Assembly: GCA_002281535.1 (NCBI GenBank)
Contig: NCGD01000005.1
Span: 130,249-194,248 of the forward strand
From: Sphingomonas sp. 28-63-12
GTDB lineage: Bacteria > Pseudomonadota > Alphaproteobacteria > Sphingomonadales > Sphingomonadaceae
Direction of reading: 5' to 3'
DNA length: 64,000 bases
The position numbers and the translations under genes are program-made. Positions 27,339 to 37,723 of the stretch are shown here, piece after piece (the first letter of the stretch is position 1; each line of letters begins with the position of its first letter). Under the pieces are notes generated by a model, which was given only the letters and a program-made list of their open reading frames with translations, had not been told where the DNA came from and did no database searches.

Positions 27339-28492
27339 CAGACGGGGAGCCTTATGGTCGCGACAGCCTGTGCCGCAATGCCTTCGCCGCGGCCGGTAAA
27401 GCCCAGCTTTTCGGTCGTCGTAGCCTTGATGCTGACCTGATCGGGGGACAGGGCCAGCAGATCGGCGATCCTGGCCCGCATGGCGTCGCGGTGGGGGCCG
27501 ATCTTCGGGGCTTCGCAGATTAGCGTCAGATCGATGAAATCGATGATACCGCCGCGCTCAGCGATCAGGGACGCTGCATGCTGGAGAAATTTGAATGACG
27601 CCGCACCGCGCCATTGCGGATCAGTCGGTGGAAAATGCGTGCCGATATCGCCGGCACCGATAGTGCCGAGCAACGCATCGGTGAGCGCGTGGAGTCCGAC
27701 ATCGGCATCGCTGTGGCCAGACAAGCCCTTGTCATGAGGGATCAGGATGCCGCCAAGCCATAGTTCCTCGCCAGTCTCCAGCCGGTGGACGTCGAACCCC
27801 ATAGCCGTGCGCGAGACGAGCGTGACGTCATGGCGCGCCTCTGCCGCTGCAAAATCGGCTGGATAGGTCACTTTGTCGAGCATCATATCCCCTTCGACCA
27901 TCGCAACTTCATGCCCGAAACGCCTAGCCATCTGGGCGTCGTCGGTCGCCTCTTCCCCCGCCGGCCAGCGGCGGTGCGACTCGAGTATAGCATCGAAATG
28001 AAAGGCTTGCGGTGTCTGCACGCGAAACAGGCCGTCGCGCGCCACCGTCGCCCCCAATATTTCCATCCCGCGCGCCAGCGTATCGGCAACGGGCAGCACC
28101 GGGACGGCGCCTGCGCTGTCGGCGAGCGCATCGATCAGCCGATCAATTGCTGCCGCTGGCAGGAAGGGGCGGGCGGCATCATGAATCAGGACAATGTCTG
28201 CGCCGCCATCTGCCGCGATCGATTCCAGGCCGGCACGAACCGAGTCGCGCCGCGTATCTCCGCCGATGACATGAGGGCAGGTGCCAATCGCCGACTGCAG
28301 CATTTCCTGCTGGCCGGCGCCGATCGCGACCAGCACCGCCGCGATGCGTGGATGGTCGGCGAATGCGGCGTGGCTGTGCGCGATCATCGGCTTGCCGGCG
28401 ACCGGCGCATATTGCTTGGGGACATGGCCGCCAGCGCGCGTGCCGCTGCCAGCGGCGACGATTAGGGCGACGACACGGGGAGGACAGGTCAT
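27338..28492 (-). CDS. ispDF: Bifunctional IspD/IspF isoprenoid enzyme
   Basis: Catalyses steps 3 and 5 of the MEP pathway in one 384-aa chain. IspD part (1-225): AAGSGTRAGGHVPKQY nucleotide loop, IHDAARPF, VQTPQAFHF. IspF part (230-384): GFDVHR and GHSDADVGLHALTDALLG metal ligands, KATTTEKLGFTGRGEG. The fusion is common in alphaproteobacteria and some epsilonproteobacteria. It is divergent from dusB. Confidence 0.96.
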   Translation of the reverse strand: MTCPPRVVALIVAAGSGTRAGGHVPKQYAPVAGKPMIAHSHAAFADHPRIAAVLVAIGAGQQEMLQSAIGTCPHVIGGDTRRDSVRAGLESIAADGGADIVLIHDAARPFLPAAAIDRLIDALADSAGAVPVLPVADTLARGMEILGATVARDGLFRVQTPQAFHFDAILESHRRWPAGEEATDDAQMARRFGHEVAMVEGDMMLDKVTYPADFAAAEARHDVTLVSRTAMGFDVHRLETGEELWLGGILIPHDKGLSGHSDADVGLHALTDALLGTIGAGDIGTHFPPTDPQWRGAASFKFLQHAASLIAERGGIIDFIDLTLICEAPKIGPHRDAMRARIADLLALSPDQVSIKATTTEKLGFTGRGEGIAAQAVATIRLPV

Positions 28493-28559
28493 AGCGTCCG
28501 CCTAGCGCAAGCGATTGCTCCTCGCCAGTCTTGCCAGCAGGCCGCGTCGCGGGTAGAGG

Positions 28560-28578
28560 CTGCCTGTTTTTCAGGCAG
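28560..28578 (+). promoter_or_regulatory. Leader hairpin directly upstream of dusB
   Basis: CTGCCTG, TTTTT, CAGGCAG: a perfect 7-bp stem with a U5 loop that ends 3 bases before the dusB ATG. It covers the spot where a ribosome-binding site should be (GGCAG is the only candidate), so folding could reduce initiation. Confidence 0.5.
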
Positions 28579-28581
28579 ATC

Positions 28582-29580
28582 ATGACGACACTCGCCCCCA
28601 TCCAGATCGGTCCGGTGCGGATCGAGAGCCCTGTGCTCCTCGCGCCGATGACCGGCGTGACCGACATGCCCTTCCGGCGGCTGGTGCGACGCTATGGTTC
28701 CGGCCTCAACGTGTCCGAGATGATCGCCAGCCAGGCGATGATCCGCGAGACCCGGCAATCGCTGCAAAAGGCGGCGTGGGACCCCGTTGAGGAGCCAATT
28801 TCGATGCAGCTCGCTGGCTGCTCGCCGCGTGAGATGGGGGAGGCGGCCAAGCTGAATGCCGATCGCGGTGCCGCAATAATCGACATCAATATGGGCTGCC
28901 CGGTAAAGAAGATCGTCAATGGCGACGCCGGATCGGCGTTGATGCGCGATCTGCCGCTCGCCGCCGCGATCATTGAGGCAACCGTCAAGGCGGTTACCGT
29001 GCCGGTCACGCTCAAGATGCGGATGGGCTGGAATCATGAAAGCCTTAACGCACCCGAACTCGCCCGCATCGCCCAGGATCTCGGGATCAAGCTGATCACC
29101 GTGCACGGCCGGACCCGCTGCCAGATGTACAAGGGGAGCGCCGACTGGGCTTTTGTCCGCCAGGTAAAGGATGCCGTTTTGCTGCCGGTGATCGTCAATG
29201 GCGATATTTGCTCGATCGAGGACGCCGAAACCGCCTTGGCCCAATCCGGCGCTGATGGCGTGATGATCGGGCGCGGCGCCTATGGCAGGCCCTGGCTGCT
29301 CGGCCAGGTGATGGAATGGTTCGCAAGTGGACGCCGGGTTGCCGATCCTTCGCTTGATGAACAATATCATGCGATTATTGCCCAATATGAAGAGATGCTC
29401 GCACTCTATGGGACCGAAACCGGCGTTAATCTGGCGCGCAAGCATATCGGTTGGTATACGCGCGGCCTGCACGGATCGGCCGAATTTCGCAACCGCGTCA
29501 ACCAGCAGGCCGATCCGAAGACGGTGCTGGCGATGCTGGCCGAATTCTATGCCCCCTATCGCGCGCTGAAAGCGGCCTGA
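28582..29580 (+). CDS. dusB: tRNA-dihydrouridine synthase B
   Basis: FMN enzyme that reduces uridine 17-type positions in tRNA. The product is 332 aa, a TIM barrel with [14 protein letters not shown] at the FMN site, the catalytic Cys106 in [18 protein letters not shown] and [10 protein letters not shown]. This is the nifR3 gene of alphaproteobacteria, which classically precedes ntrBC, as here (20 bases before ntrB). Confidence 0.95.
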   Translation: MTTLAPIQIGPVRIESPVLLAPMTGVTDMPFRRLVRRYGSGLNVSEMIASQAMIRETRQSLQKAAWDPVEEPISMQLAGCSPREMGEAAKLNADRGAAIIDINMGCPVKKIVNGDAGSALMRDLPLAAAIIEATVKAVTVPVTLKMRMGWNHESLNAPELARIAQDLGIKLITVHGRTRCQMYKGSADWAFVRQVKDAVLLPVIVNGDICSIEDAETALAQSGADGVMIGRGAYGRPWLLGQVMEWFASGRRVADPSLDEQYHAIIAQYEEMLALYGTETGVNLARKHIGWYTRGLHGSAEFRNRVNQQADPKTVLAMLAEFYAPYRALKAA

Positions 29581-29600
29581 TCGGCCTGCCCGCAACCGCC

Positions 29601-30662
29601 ATGCCGCCAAGGCCGCATTTCGCCGAACTGCTCGCCGCGCTGCCCGTGCCGGTGGTGCTGGTAGATTCGGCCGGACTGGTGGCCTATGCAAATAGCGAAG
29701 CGGAACTCCTGCTCAACATTTCCGAACGCGCGATGCAAGGGCAGGGGTTGGATCATGTCATGGTCCTGCCGGCGGGCTATCTCGATCGACGCGCTGGCCT
29801 TGGTTTCGCGGCCTATGACGCGGTGATTGAGACGATGCGCGGCGGGCGTGTGCGAGTCGATTTTATCGAGGCAATGATTGCCGATCATCCGGGCTGGCGG
29901 ATCATTACCTTGCATCATGGCGCCGCCTCCCGGCGGCTCGGTCAGGCCGACCGCGCCGCAGCACGCTCGGCGGTGGGGGCGGCGGCGATGCTCGCGCATG
30001 AGATCAAGAACCCGCTATCGGGGATCAGGGGCGCAGCGCAATTGCTCGCCGATGGCGCGGATCCGGACGATTCGCAGGAATTGACCGCCCTGATCGTCAC
30101 CGAAGTCGATCGCATCGCTGCGCTGATCGATCGGATGCAGGATTTTACCGATACGCGGCCGCTGGCATTGGCGCCGCACAATATCTACCCGATGCTGGAT
30201 CACGCCCGACGCGTGGCGCTTGCGGGTTTCGCGAGAGGCGTGACGATTGAAGAACGCTTCGATCCGTCCTTGCCCGCCGTGATGGTCGATCGTGACGCGC
30301 TGTTGCAGGTCGTCCTCAATTTGCTCAAAAATGCCTGTGAGGCGGTAAACCGCCAGGCCGACGCCCGGCTGACGCTGACGACCGCCTATCGTCACGGCAT
30401 GGCGGTGCAGGCATCGCCGGGCAAGCCGCGCCAACGGTTGCCAATCGAGCTGTGCGTGATCGATAACGGCCCGGGTGCCCCGGCCGATATCGCCGATCAC
30501 CTGTTCGATCCTTTCGTTTCCGGCAAACCGGAGGGGCAGGGGCTTGGGCTCGCGCTCGTTGAAAAACTGGTCCGCGATATGGGCGGGATCATCCAATATG
30601 CGCGTGAAGGCGCCCCTGAGCAGACGGTGTTTCGCTTGTTGCTGCCGGCGGCGGCACGATGA
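29601..30662 (+). CDS. ntrB: Nitrogen regulation histidine kinase NtrB (GlnL)
   Basis: A 353-aa cytoplasmic sensor kinase/phosphatase that controls NtrC in response to PII. N-terminal PAS-like sensor (5-105), dimerisation domain with phospho-His133 (LAHEIKNPLSG), then HATPase motifs: N box LLKNACEAV, G1 DNGPGAP, F FDPF, G2 GLGLALVEKL. Its stop overlaps the ntrC start (ATGA). No PII gene is in the window. Confidence 0.94.
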   Translation: MPPRPHFAELLAALPVPVVLVDSAGLVAYANSEAELLLNISERAMQGQGLDHVMVLPAGYLDRRAGLGFAAYDAVIETMRGGRVRVDFIEAMIADHPGWRIITLHHGAASRRLGQADRAAARSAVGAAAMLAHEIKNPLSGIRGAAQLLADGADPDDSQELTALIVTEVDRIAALIDRMQDFTDTRPLALAPHNIYPMLDHARRVALAGFARGVTIEERFDPSLPAVMVDRDALLQVVLNLLKNACEAVNRQADARLTLTTAYRHGMAVQASPGKPRQRLPIELCVIDNGPGAPADIADHLFDPFVSGKPEGQGLGLALVEKLVRDMGGIIQYAREGAPEQTVFRLLLPAAAR

Positions 30663-32092
30663 GCGGGCGAATTCTAGTTGTCGACGATGATGGCGCGATC
30701 CGAACGGTGGTGGGGCAGGCGCTGCGGCGGTTGGGTCATGACGTCAAGACGGTTGGGACGTTGGCTGATATGCATGCCCAGCTGGCAGCGGGATTGCCCG
30801 ATCTGCTGATTACAGATGTCGTTCTGCCAGACGGCAATGGGCTCGACATGGTGGCGGAACTGCTGGCGACGCACAAAAATTTGCCGGTGATCATCCTCTC
30901 GGCCCAAAACACGCTGACCACAGCCGTGCGTGCGACGGAGGTTGGTGCGTTCGATTATCTTCCGAAGCCGTTCGATCTCGATCTGCTCGCTCGGGCCGTC
31001 AAGGGCGCGCTGGAACGCGGGCGGCCACAGGCGGCGAGCGCCGACCCGGTCGGCGATGGTCTGCCGTTGATCGGCCGATCGCCGGCGATGCAGAACGTGT
31101 ACCGGATCATCGCGAGGGTCGTCTCCAACGATCTGACGGTGCTGATTTCGGGCGAATCAGGGACCGGTAAGGAATTGGTGGCGCGCGCAGTCCATGATCT
31201 TGGGCCGCGACGGCAGGCACCGTTTCTGGCCATCAATATGGCGGCCATTCCGCGCGAACTTATCGAAGCCGAGTTGTTCGGGCACGAACGTGGCGCGTTC
31301 ACCGGTGCCCAGGCGCGGTCGGCTGGTCGGTTCGAGCAGGCGGCGGGGGGCACGTTGTTTCTCGATGAGATTGGCGACATGCCGATGGAGGCGCAGACGC
31401 GGCTGTTGCGCGTGCTGCAATCGGGCGAATTCACCACCGTGGGCGGCGCCCGCACGATTCGCGCCGATGTTCGCATCGTCGCAGCCACCAATCGCGATCT
31501 GTCGTCACTGGTTGCGCAGGGCAAGTTTCGCGAAGATCTGTTCTATCGGTTAAACGTGGTGCCGATCGCGCTGCCGGCGTTGCGGGAGCGGCGCCAGGAC
31601 ATTGCCCTGCTGGCCCGGCATTTTCTTGATGAGGCAGCACTGCAGGGCCTGCCGCGCAAGCAGCTGAGTGACGAAGCAGTGGCGCTGCTAGAAAGCCATG
31701 ACTGGCCGGGTAATGTTCGCGAGCTTGAAAATACCATGCGCCGGATCGCCGTGCTTAGCCGGGACGAGGTGATTGGCGCAGAGGGAGTGCTGGCGATGCT
31801 GGGGGCGGCCAGCCCCGCGCCGTCGCCGATCCATGCCGATCCGGGAATCGGTGCTGCGATCAGGGCCAGGCTCGATCGGCTGACGCGAGAAGAGCCAGCA
31901 GCACTGGAAGATGGCTCGCTCTATGATCGAATTATCGGGGAGGTCGAACGCCCTCTGATCGAGGCCGTACTCGCCAGGCATGGCGGCAACCAACTCCGCG
32001 CCGCGCGCGCTCTGGGGATAAATCGCAACACCCTGCGCAAGCGGCTCGACACGCTGGGCATCACAGCATTTGGGCCGGAGGACGTGAAGTGA
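30659..32092 (+). CDS. ntrC: Nitrogen regulation response regulator NtrC
   Basis: A 477-aa sigma54-dependent activator. Receiver domain with Asp53 (LLITDVVLPDG). AAA+ domain with Walker A GESGTGKE (165-172) and the sigma54-contacting GAFTGA (212-217). C-terminal Fis-type helix-turn-helix (NQLRAARALGINRNTLRKRL). All hallmarks are intact, so it should activate nitrogen-limitation promoters. Confidence 0.96.
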   Translation: MSGRILVVDDDGAIRTVVGQALRRLGHDVKTVGTLADMHAQLAAGLPDLLITDVVLPDGNGLDMVAELLATHKNLPVIILSAQNTLTTAVRATEVGAFDYLPKPFDLDLLARAVKGALERGRPQAASADPVGDGLPLIGRSPAMQNVYRIIARVVSNDLTVLISGESGTGKELVARAVHDLGPRRQAPFLAINMAAIPRELIEAELFGHERGAFTGAQARSAGRFEQAAGGTLFLDEIGDMPMEAQTRLLRVLQSGEFTTVGGARTIRADVRIVAATNRDLSSLVAQGKFREDLFYRLNVVPIALPALRERRQDIALLARHFLDEAALQGLPRKQLSDEAVALLESHDWPGNVRELENTMRRIAVLSRDEVIGAEGVLAMLGAASPAPSPIHADPGIGAAIRARLDRLTREEPAALEDGSLYDRIIGEVERPLIEAVLARHGGNQLRAARALGINRNTLRKRLDTLGITAFGPEDVK

Positions 32093-32183
32093 CCCGATCC
32101 GGCACGACGGAGAGAGGCTGAGCCGCGCCCATTTGTTGTTTTGTGTGTTTTCGTTGCAACGGTTGCGTTGTATTAAAGCCACG

Positions 32184-34433
32184 ATGACGACAGCGACTGC
32201 CCCTATCACCGCGCCGCTCCCCGCCAGGGGACGCTTTTCGGTGACCCCGGTTGTCGAGCTTGCCGTGCTGGGTGGCGCGATCGCGATCGGCATTGGCAGT
32301 TATTTTATCATCACGGGTGGAGAATCGGCCGAGCGCTTGTTGTCGCCGCCGCTGGTGGCGTTATTGCTGGTCGCCAACCTGCTGCCGGGCATTGCCTTGC
32401 TGGTGCTGTTCGGCAGGCGGATCGCCCGGCGGCGGGCGACCTTGTCGCCGATTGGCGGCACCGGGCGGCTTCACGTGCGGCTGGTTGCGCTGTTTTCGGT
32501 GATTGCAGCGGTGCCGACCTTGCTGGTTGTGATCTTCGCCTCGCTGCTTTTCCAATATGGTGTGGAGTTCTGGTTTTCGGACCGCGCGCGCAGCATGTTC
32601 GAAGATGCATCGACCATTGGCCAGAAAAACTATCACGATGAACTCGATCGCATCGATCGTGCGGTAGTGGCGATGAGCGGCGATCTGGCATCGTCGCTGC
32701 GCCGCAACCCGATCGACAGCAAGGAATTTACGCGAGACCTGTTCTTTCAGACCTATCAGCGCGAATTGTCTGAGGCGATCATCGTTCATTTGACGGCGGA
32801 CGGGCAGCCAATCTCGCTTGCGCTGGTCGATCCCTATGATCGGGACATCAACAAGGTCGTGACGCCCAAGATGGTCCAACGGATCAAGGCAGGCGAGAAG
32901 AGCATTCTGGTCGAAAACCTGGAGGCGCCCGGCGCGCTGACCCGGCTTGATTATGGTCAGGACAATTACCTGTATGTTACACGCGTGTTCGATCTGCGGA
33001 CGACACAGCTTCTTAAACGCGGCAAAACGATCGTCGAGGACTATCGAGCACTGCTGAAGCGCTCGCGATCGCTTCAGCTTCGATTCAATGCGGCGCTACT
33101 GGGTATCTCGCTCCTGATCGTGGGAATCGCGGTCTGGATCGCGCTGACCGTGGCGGACCGGTTGGTGCGGCCGGTCGGCGAATTGGTGTCAGCGGCCCGA
33201 CGCGTGGAGCGCGGCGACCTGACCGCGCGGGTGGCCGCGCCGAAGACCCAGGACGAGGTTGGTACGCTTGCGAATGCCTTTAACGCTATGACCGGGCGCC
33301 TGCAGGAGCAGACCAGCGCGCTGGTCGCCGCCAACGACCAGCTCGACAGCCGGCGCGCGCTGATCGAGGCGGTGATGTCGGGCGTGACTGCCGGGATCAT
33401 CTCGATCGACGAGGATCGCGCGATTCGGTTGATCAACAGCTCGGCGATGACCTTGCTCGGTACCGGCAATGTCAGTCCGGTGGGGCGCCCATTGGTCGAA
33501 GTGTCCCCGGAAATCAGCGCATTGCTCGACGGCGAGGCAAGCGAAGCGGTGGTTCAGGTAACCGCACGCGGCGAGGCCCGTACCCTGGCGGTCAAGATCA
33601 CCGGCGACGAAGACGGCCAGGTACTGACGTTCGACGACATCACCCAACAATTGCTCGATCAGCGCCGCGCTGCCTGGTCCGACGTCGCGCGCCGGATCGC
33701 GCATGAGATCAAAAATCCGCTCACGCCGATCCAGTTGGCTGCCGAGCGCTTGCAGCGCCGCTACGGCAAGCAGATTGCTCAAGACGACGGCACCTTTGCC
33801 CGGTTGACCCAGACGATCGTGCGACAGGTTGGTGATCTGCGCCGGATAGTCGACGAATTTTCGTCCTTTGCGCGAATGCCAAAGCCGGTGTTTCGCGCGG
33901 AATCACTCGTCGATATCGCGCGACAATCGCTGTTTCTCCATGAAGTCGCACACAGCGATATCCATTTTTCTTTGGTGCATGACGATCCACCGCCGGTGCT
34001 GACCTGCGATCGCCGCCAGATCGCCCAGGCGCTCACCAATATCGTTAAAAATGCGGTCGAAGCGCTTGAAACGGTCGATGCTGATGCGTTGCGCGAGGTG
34101 ACCGTTACGCTGTCGCACCCCGATGACGGCCGGCTCGTGACGATCGCGGTCGCTGATAGCGGTGTCGGGCTGCCGGTCGAACGCGACAGGATCATCGAAC
34201 CCTATATGACCACCCGGGCGCGTGGCACCGGGCTTGGCTTGGCCATCGTCAAGAAGATCGTCGAGGAACATTTCGGCACGATCGGCTTTGCTGATCGGGT
34301 CGGCGGCGGGACGATCGTGACGCTTGCGTTCGACGCAGCGATGCTCGCGAGCCTCAGCAGCGGGGTCGATGAGGACGGCCCGACTACCGACGAAAGTCGC
34401 CTCACTGCCCTTACCAGGAATCGGAACAGCTAA
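32184..34433 (+). CDS. ntrY: Membrane histidine kinase NtrY
   Basis: A 749-aa sensor kinase. Three hydrophobic segments cluster near the N-terminus (about 25-105), then a periplasmic domain, a fourth segment near 305-325 (ALLGISLLIVGIAVWIAL), HAMP, PAS and kinase domains. Phospho-His is at 507 (IAHEIKNPLTP). The ATP-binding motifs are NIVKNAVEAL, DSGVGLP and GTGLGLAIVKKI. In alphaproteobacteria NtrY-NtrX responds to nitrogen, redox or envelope cues. ATG 32184 is used; its stop TAA overlaps the ntrX ATG by one base. Confidence 0.94.
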   Translation: MTTATAPITAPLPARGRFSVTPVVELAVLGGAIAIGIGSYFIITGGESAERLLSPPLVALLLVANLLPGIALLVLFGRRIARRRATLSPIGGTGRLHVRLVALFSVIAAVPTLLVVIFASLLFQYGVEFWFSDRARSMFEDASTIGQKNYHDELDRIDRAVVAMSGDLASSLRRNPIDSKEFTRDLFFQTYQRELSEAIIVHLTADGQPISLALVDPYDRDINKVVTPKMVQRIKAGEKSILVENLEAPGALTRLDYGQDNYLYVTRVFDLRTTQLLKRGKTIVEDYRALLKRSRSLQLRFNAALLGISLLIVGIAVWIALTVADRLVRPVGELVSAARRVERGDLTARVAAPKTQDEVGTLANAFNAMTGRLQEQTSALVAANDQLDSRRALIEAVMSGVTAGIISIDEDRAIRLINSSAMTLLGTGNVSPVGRPLVEVSPEISALLDGEASEAVVQVTARGEARTLAVKITGDEDGQVLTFDDITQQLLDQRRAAWSDVARRIAHEIKNPLTPIQLAAERLQRRYGKQIAQDDGTFARLTQTIVRQVGDLRRIVDEFSSFARMPKPVFRAESLVDIARQSLFLHEVAHSDIHFSLVHDDPPPVLTCDRRQIAQALTNIVKNAVEALETVDADALREVTVTLSHPDDGRLVTIAVADSGVGLPVERDRIIEPYMTTRARGTGLGLAIVKKIVEEHFGTIGFADRVGGGTIVTLAFDAAMLASLSSGVDEDGPTTDESRLTALTRNRNS

Positions 34434-35809
34434 TGGCGATCGACATTCTAGTCGTCGATGACGAACTCGATATCCGTGAACTCGTGGCCGGTGTGCTGGA
34501 GGATGAGGGCTATGAAACGCGCTGCGCGGCCGACAGCGATTCCGCGCTGGAAGCAATTGCGATGCGCCGGCCGTCGCTGGTGTTGCTCGATGTATGGCTC
34601 AAGGATTCGCGGCTTGATGGGTTGGAACTGCTCGATGAGTTGAAGCGCCGCGACCCAACTATCCCGGTCCTGGTGATTTCGGGGCATGGCAATCTCGATA
34701 CGGCGGTGTCGGCAATCCGGCGCGGCGCGGCTGATTTCATTGAAAAGCCGTTCGAGGCAGAGCGTTTGCTGCTCCTTGTCGAGCGCGCCACCGAAACCGA
34801 ACGGCTCAAGCGCGAAATTGCCTCGCTTAGGGCATCGGCAGGCCGTGAGGACGATTTGACGGGCAATTCGGGCGCGATCAACGCCGTGCGCGCGACGCTA
34901 AAGCGCGTTGCCTCAACCGGCAGCAGGGTACTGGTGATGGGCGGTGCCGGGGTCGGCAAGGAAGTCGCCGCGCGGCTGCTTCATGGCTGGAGCCTGCGGG
35001 CGGCGGCACCCTTTGTCGTCGTCAGCGCCGCGCGGATGACGCCCGAGCGCGTAGAGGAGGAATTATTTGGGGTGGAGGAGGGCGGCATCGTGGTCCGCCC
35101 AGGCCTGCTCGAACAGGCGCATGGCGGAACCTTGTTCCTTGACGAGATTGCCGACATGCCGATCGCGACGCAGGGCCGGATTCTGCGCGTGCTGACCGAC
35201 CAGAGCTTTACCCGGATCGGCGGCCAAAGGCTGGTGCGTGTCGACGTCCGTGTCGTTTCGGCGACGGCGCGCAACTTGACCGATGAAATCGCCGAGGGGC
35301 GGTTTCGCGAGGATCTTTATTACCGGCTCAATGTCGTTCCCGTGGTGATCCCGGGCCTGAGCGAGCGGCGCGAGGATATTCCAGCGCTGGTCGAGCATTT
35401 CGTTGCGCATTATGCCGCCCAGCGCCGTGTGCCGACACCAGAGGTAGCCCCCGACGCGATGGTCGCTTTGCAAAGCTATGAATGGCCAGGCAATGTCCGA
35501 CAATTGCGCAATGTGGTCGAGCGCACAGTGATCCTCGCGCCCGGCGACCGAATCGGCCGGATCGACGTCGATCTGCTCCCGGCCGATGTGCTGGGTGGCC
35601 AGACCGATCTCGGCGCGGGCGCGACGAATGCAATCATGGGGTCACCGCTGCGTGAAGCCCGCGAGACGTTTGAACGCGAATATCTGCGCGTTCAGATCCG
35701 CCGCTTCTCGGGCAATATCTCGCGTACGGCGACGTTTATCGGCATGGAGCGATCGGCGTTACACCGAAAATTAAAGCTATTGGGCATTACGGAAACGCGC
35801 GACGACTAA
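34433..35809 (+). CDS. ntrX: Response regulator NtrX without the GAFTGA loop
   Basis: A 458-aa NtrC-family regulator. Receiver Asp53 (LLDVWLKDS), AAA+ domain with a Walker A of GGAGVGKE (170-177), Walker [11 protein letters not shown], and a C-terminal HTH ([22 protein letters not shown]). Where NtrC has GAFTGA, NtrX reads [19 protein letters not shown], five to six residues shorter and without the motif, so it should not remodel sigma54 polymerase in the usual way. Such loss is known for NtrX of other alphaproteobacteria. Confidence 0.94.
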   Translation: MAIDILVVDDELDIRELVAGVLEDEGYETRCAADSDSALEAIAMRRPSLVLLDVWLKDSRLDGLELLDELKRRDPTIPVLVISGHGNLDTAVSAIRRGAADFIEKPFEAERLLLLVERATETERLKREIASLRASAGREDDLTGNSGAINAVRATLKRVASTGSRVLVMGGAGVGKEVAARLLHGWSLRAAAPFVVVSAARMTPERVEEELFGVEEGGIVVRPGLLEQAHGGTLFLDEIADMPIATQGRILRVLTDQSFTRIGGQRLVRVDVRVVSATARNLTDEIAEGRFREDLYYRLNVVPVVIPGLSERREDIPALVEHFVAHYAAQRRVPTPEVAPDAMVALQSYEWPGNVRQLRNVVERTVILAPGDRIGRIDVDLLPADVLGGQTDLGAGATNAIMGSPLREARETFEREYLRVQIRRFSGNISRTATFIGMERSALHRKLKLLGITETRDD

Positions 35810-35942
35810 CGACCGTTTTGCCGTATGGACGCACCGGGTTTCCCCTCCTAGATTAGTGTCATGCACGCTGACGTGCTGCCAATCCGACGCCGGGAACCGG
35901 CGCATCGCGGGGTATACTCCGCCAATAACAAGGACGCCAATC

Positions 35943-36434
35943 ATGGCCGACAAGCAAACGTCACTTCAGGACCTCTTTCTCAACGCGCTGCGCCGGTCGA
36001 AGGCGCCGGTCACGATGTTCCTTGTCAAGGGCGTGAAACTCCAGGGAATCGTGACCTGGTTCGACAATTTTTCGGTGTTGCTGCGTCGCGACGGGCAGTC
36101 TCAGCTGATCTACAAACACGCGATCTCAACGATTATGCCGTCGGGTCCTGTCGATGTGGAGACGATCCTCGACGCGGTCGGCGAAGCGCAGAAGAAGCAG
36201 CCGTTGCTGCAGGAAATATTCCTCAACGCGGTGCGCAAATCGGGCGACCCGGTGACCATGTTTCTGGTCAATGGCGTGATGCTTCAGGGCCATATCGCGG
36301 CGTTTGATCTGTTCTGCATGCTGCTGCAGCGCGACGGCATGGCGCAGTTGGTCTACAAACACGCCGTCTCGACGATCCAGCCGGCGCATCCGCTGAATCT
36401 GGCGGAAGAATCTACCGATTCGACTGACGATTGA
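35943..36434 (+). CDS. hfq: Tandem two-domain Hfq RNA chaperone
   Basis: Sm-fold RNA chaperone for sRNA-mRNA pairing. The 163-aa chain holds two complete Hfq units: about 5-67 ([29 protein letters not shown]) and 85-148 ([29 protein letters not shown]). Each keeps the KHA signature (Lys58/His59 and Lys139/His140). An assembled ring is therefore probably three chains rather than six. A two-domain Hfq has been noted for Novosphingobium. An acidic tail follows. Start ATG 35943; the stop overlaps hflX. Confidence 0.95.
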   Translation: MADKQTSLQDLFLNALRRSKAPVTMFLVKGVKLQGIVTWFDNFSVLLRRDGQSQLIYKHAISTIMPSGPVDVETILDAVGEAQKKQPLLQEIFLNAVRKSGDPVTMFLVNGVMLQGHIAAFDLFCMLLQRDGMAQLVYKHAVSTIQPAHPLNLAEESTDSTDD

Positions 36435-37723
36435 GTAGCGGCTTTGAGCGGGACCGGGATGATTTCGCCCGCGGTGCCCGCGCCATCATCGTCCTACCTG
36501 AGCAAGGACTGAATCCGCGCGACAGCGATGCGCGGCTGGCCGAGACGGCGGGTTTAGCCGAGGCGATCGGCCTGGTTGTCGCTGACAAGCTGGCGATCCG
36601 CGTGCGCCAGCCCAGGCCGGCAACGCTGATCGGCAGTGGTCAGATCGAGACGATTGCTGCGACTGTCCGGATGGAAGAGGCCGGGCTGGTCGTGTTCGAT
36701 GCGGCGCTTACCCCGGTGCAGCAGCGCAATCTCGAAAAGGCGCTTGAGGCCAAGGTAATCGACCGGACAGGCCTGATTCTGGAAATTTTCGGCGAACGCG
36801 CGGCGACCGCCGAGGGGCGGTTGCAGGTCGAACTGGCACATCTCGATTATCAGGCCGGACGACTGGTACGCAGCTGGACCCATCTCGAGCGCCAGCGTGG
36901 CGGCTTCGGTTTTCTGGGGGGGCCGGGCGAAACGCAGATCGAAGCTGATCGCCGTCTGATCCGCGACCGGATGGCTCGCTTGAAACGCGAGCTGGAGGCG
37001 GTGACGCGCACGCGGGGCCTCCACCGCGACCGCCGCCAGCGCGCGCCTTGGCCGGTGATCGCGCTGGTCGGCTATACCAATGCCGGAAAATCAACGCTTT
37101 TCAATCGTGTAACCGGTGCTGACGTCATGGCGGAAGATTTGCTGTTCGCGACGCTTGACCCGACATTGCGGCAGATTTCGCTGCCGGGAATCGACAAGGC
37201 GATTCTGTCGGACACAGTTGGCTTCGTGTCCGACCTGCCAACCCAGTTGGTCGCCGCTTTCAAGGCTACACTGGAAGAGGTGGTGTCGGCCGATTTGTTG
37301 ATTCATGTCCGCGATATCGCTCATCCCGACAGCGCGGCCCAATGCGCCGATGTTGAAACGGTGCTGCGCGAGATTGGTGTTGCCGACACCACCCCGCGGT
37401 TCGAGGCATGGAACAAACTCGATCTGCTCGACGAGACCCAACGCGCCGATGCGATCGGCGATGCCGCGCGCCGGGATGACGTCATGCTGATTTCGGCGCT
37501 GGACGGGGAAGGGGTTTCAGCGCTGCTCACGCAAGTGGCGGCGCGATTGACCGAAGGGCATCGGCGCTACACGATCGTCCTTGGCTCGAGCGACGGTGCC
37601 GCGGCGGCGTGGTTATATGCGCATGGCGAAGTGCTGGAGGCGACGATGGACGGCGATCAGGCGATATATGATGTGCGTCTGGCCCAGCGCGATTTTGACC
37701 GCTTCAACCAACGCGCGCTTTGA
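36431..37723 (+). CDS. hflX: Ribosome-splitting GTPase HflX
   Basis: A 430-aa GTPase that binds the 50S subunit and splits stalled ribosomes. N-terminal HflX domain, coiled segment with [19 protein letters not shown], then the G domain from 214 ([26 protein letters not shown]). The start is a TTG overlapping the hfq stop (TTGA), which couples hfq and hflX. The 3' end overlaps the convergent mazG by 20 bases. Confidence 0.95.
   Translation: MSSGFERDRDDFARGARAIIVLPEQGLNPRDSDARLAETAGLAEAIGLVVADKLAIRVRQPRPATLIGSGQIETIAATVRMEEAGLVVFDAALTPVQQRNLEKALEAKVIDRTGLILEIFGERAATAEGRLQVELAHLDYQAGRLVRSWTHLERQRGGFGFLGGPGETQIEADRRLIRDRMARLKRELEAVTRTRGLHRDRRQRAPWPVIALVGYTNAGKSTLFNRVTGADVMAEDLLFATLDPTLRQISLPGIDKAILSDTVGFVSDLPTQLVAAFKATLEEVVSADLLIHVRDIAHPDSAAQCADVETVLREIGVADTTPRFEAWNKLDLLDETQRADAIGDAARRDDVMLISALDGEGVSALLTQVAARLTEGHRRYTIVLGSSDGAAAAWLYAHGEVLEATMDGDQAIYDVRLAQRDFDRFNQRAL

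Noticed and set aside
28489..29691. Minus-strand frame of 400 codons opposite dusB
   Set aside because: Antisense to a clear dusB gene with a catalytic Cys; composition is not protein-like.
32140..32183. GTTGCAACGGTTGCG-type repeats and a TTGCAA/TATTAA pair before ntrY
   Set aside because: The spacing between the boxes is 11 bases, too short for a promoter, and the repeat is imperfect.
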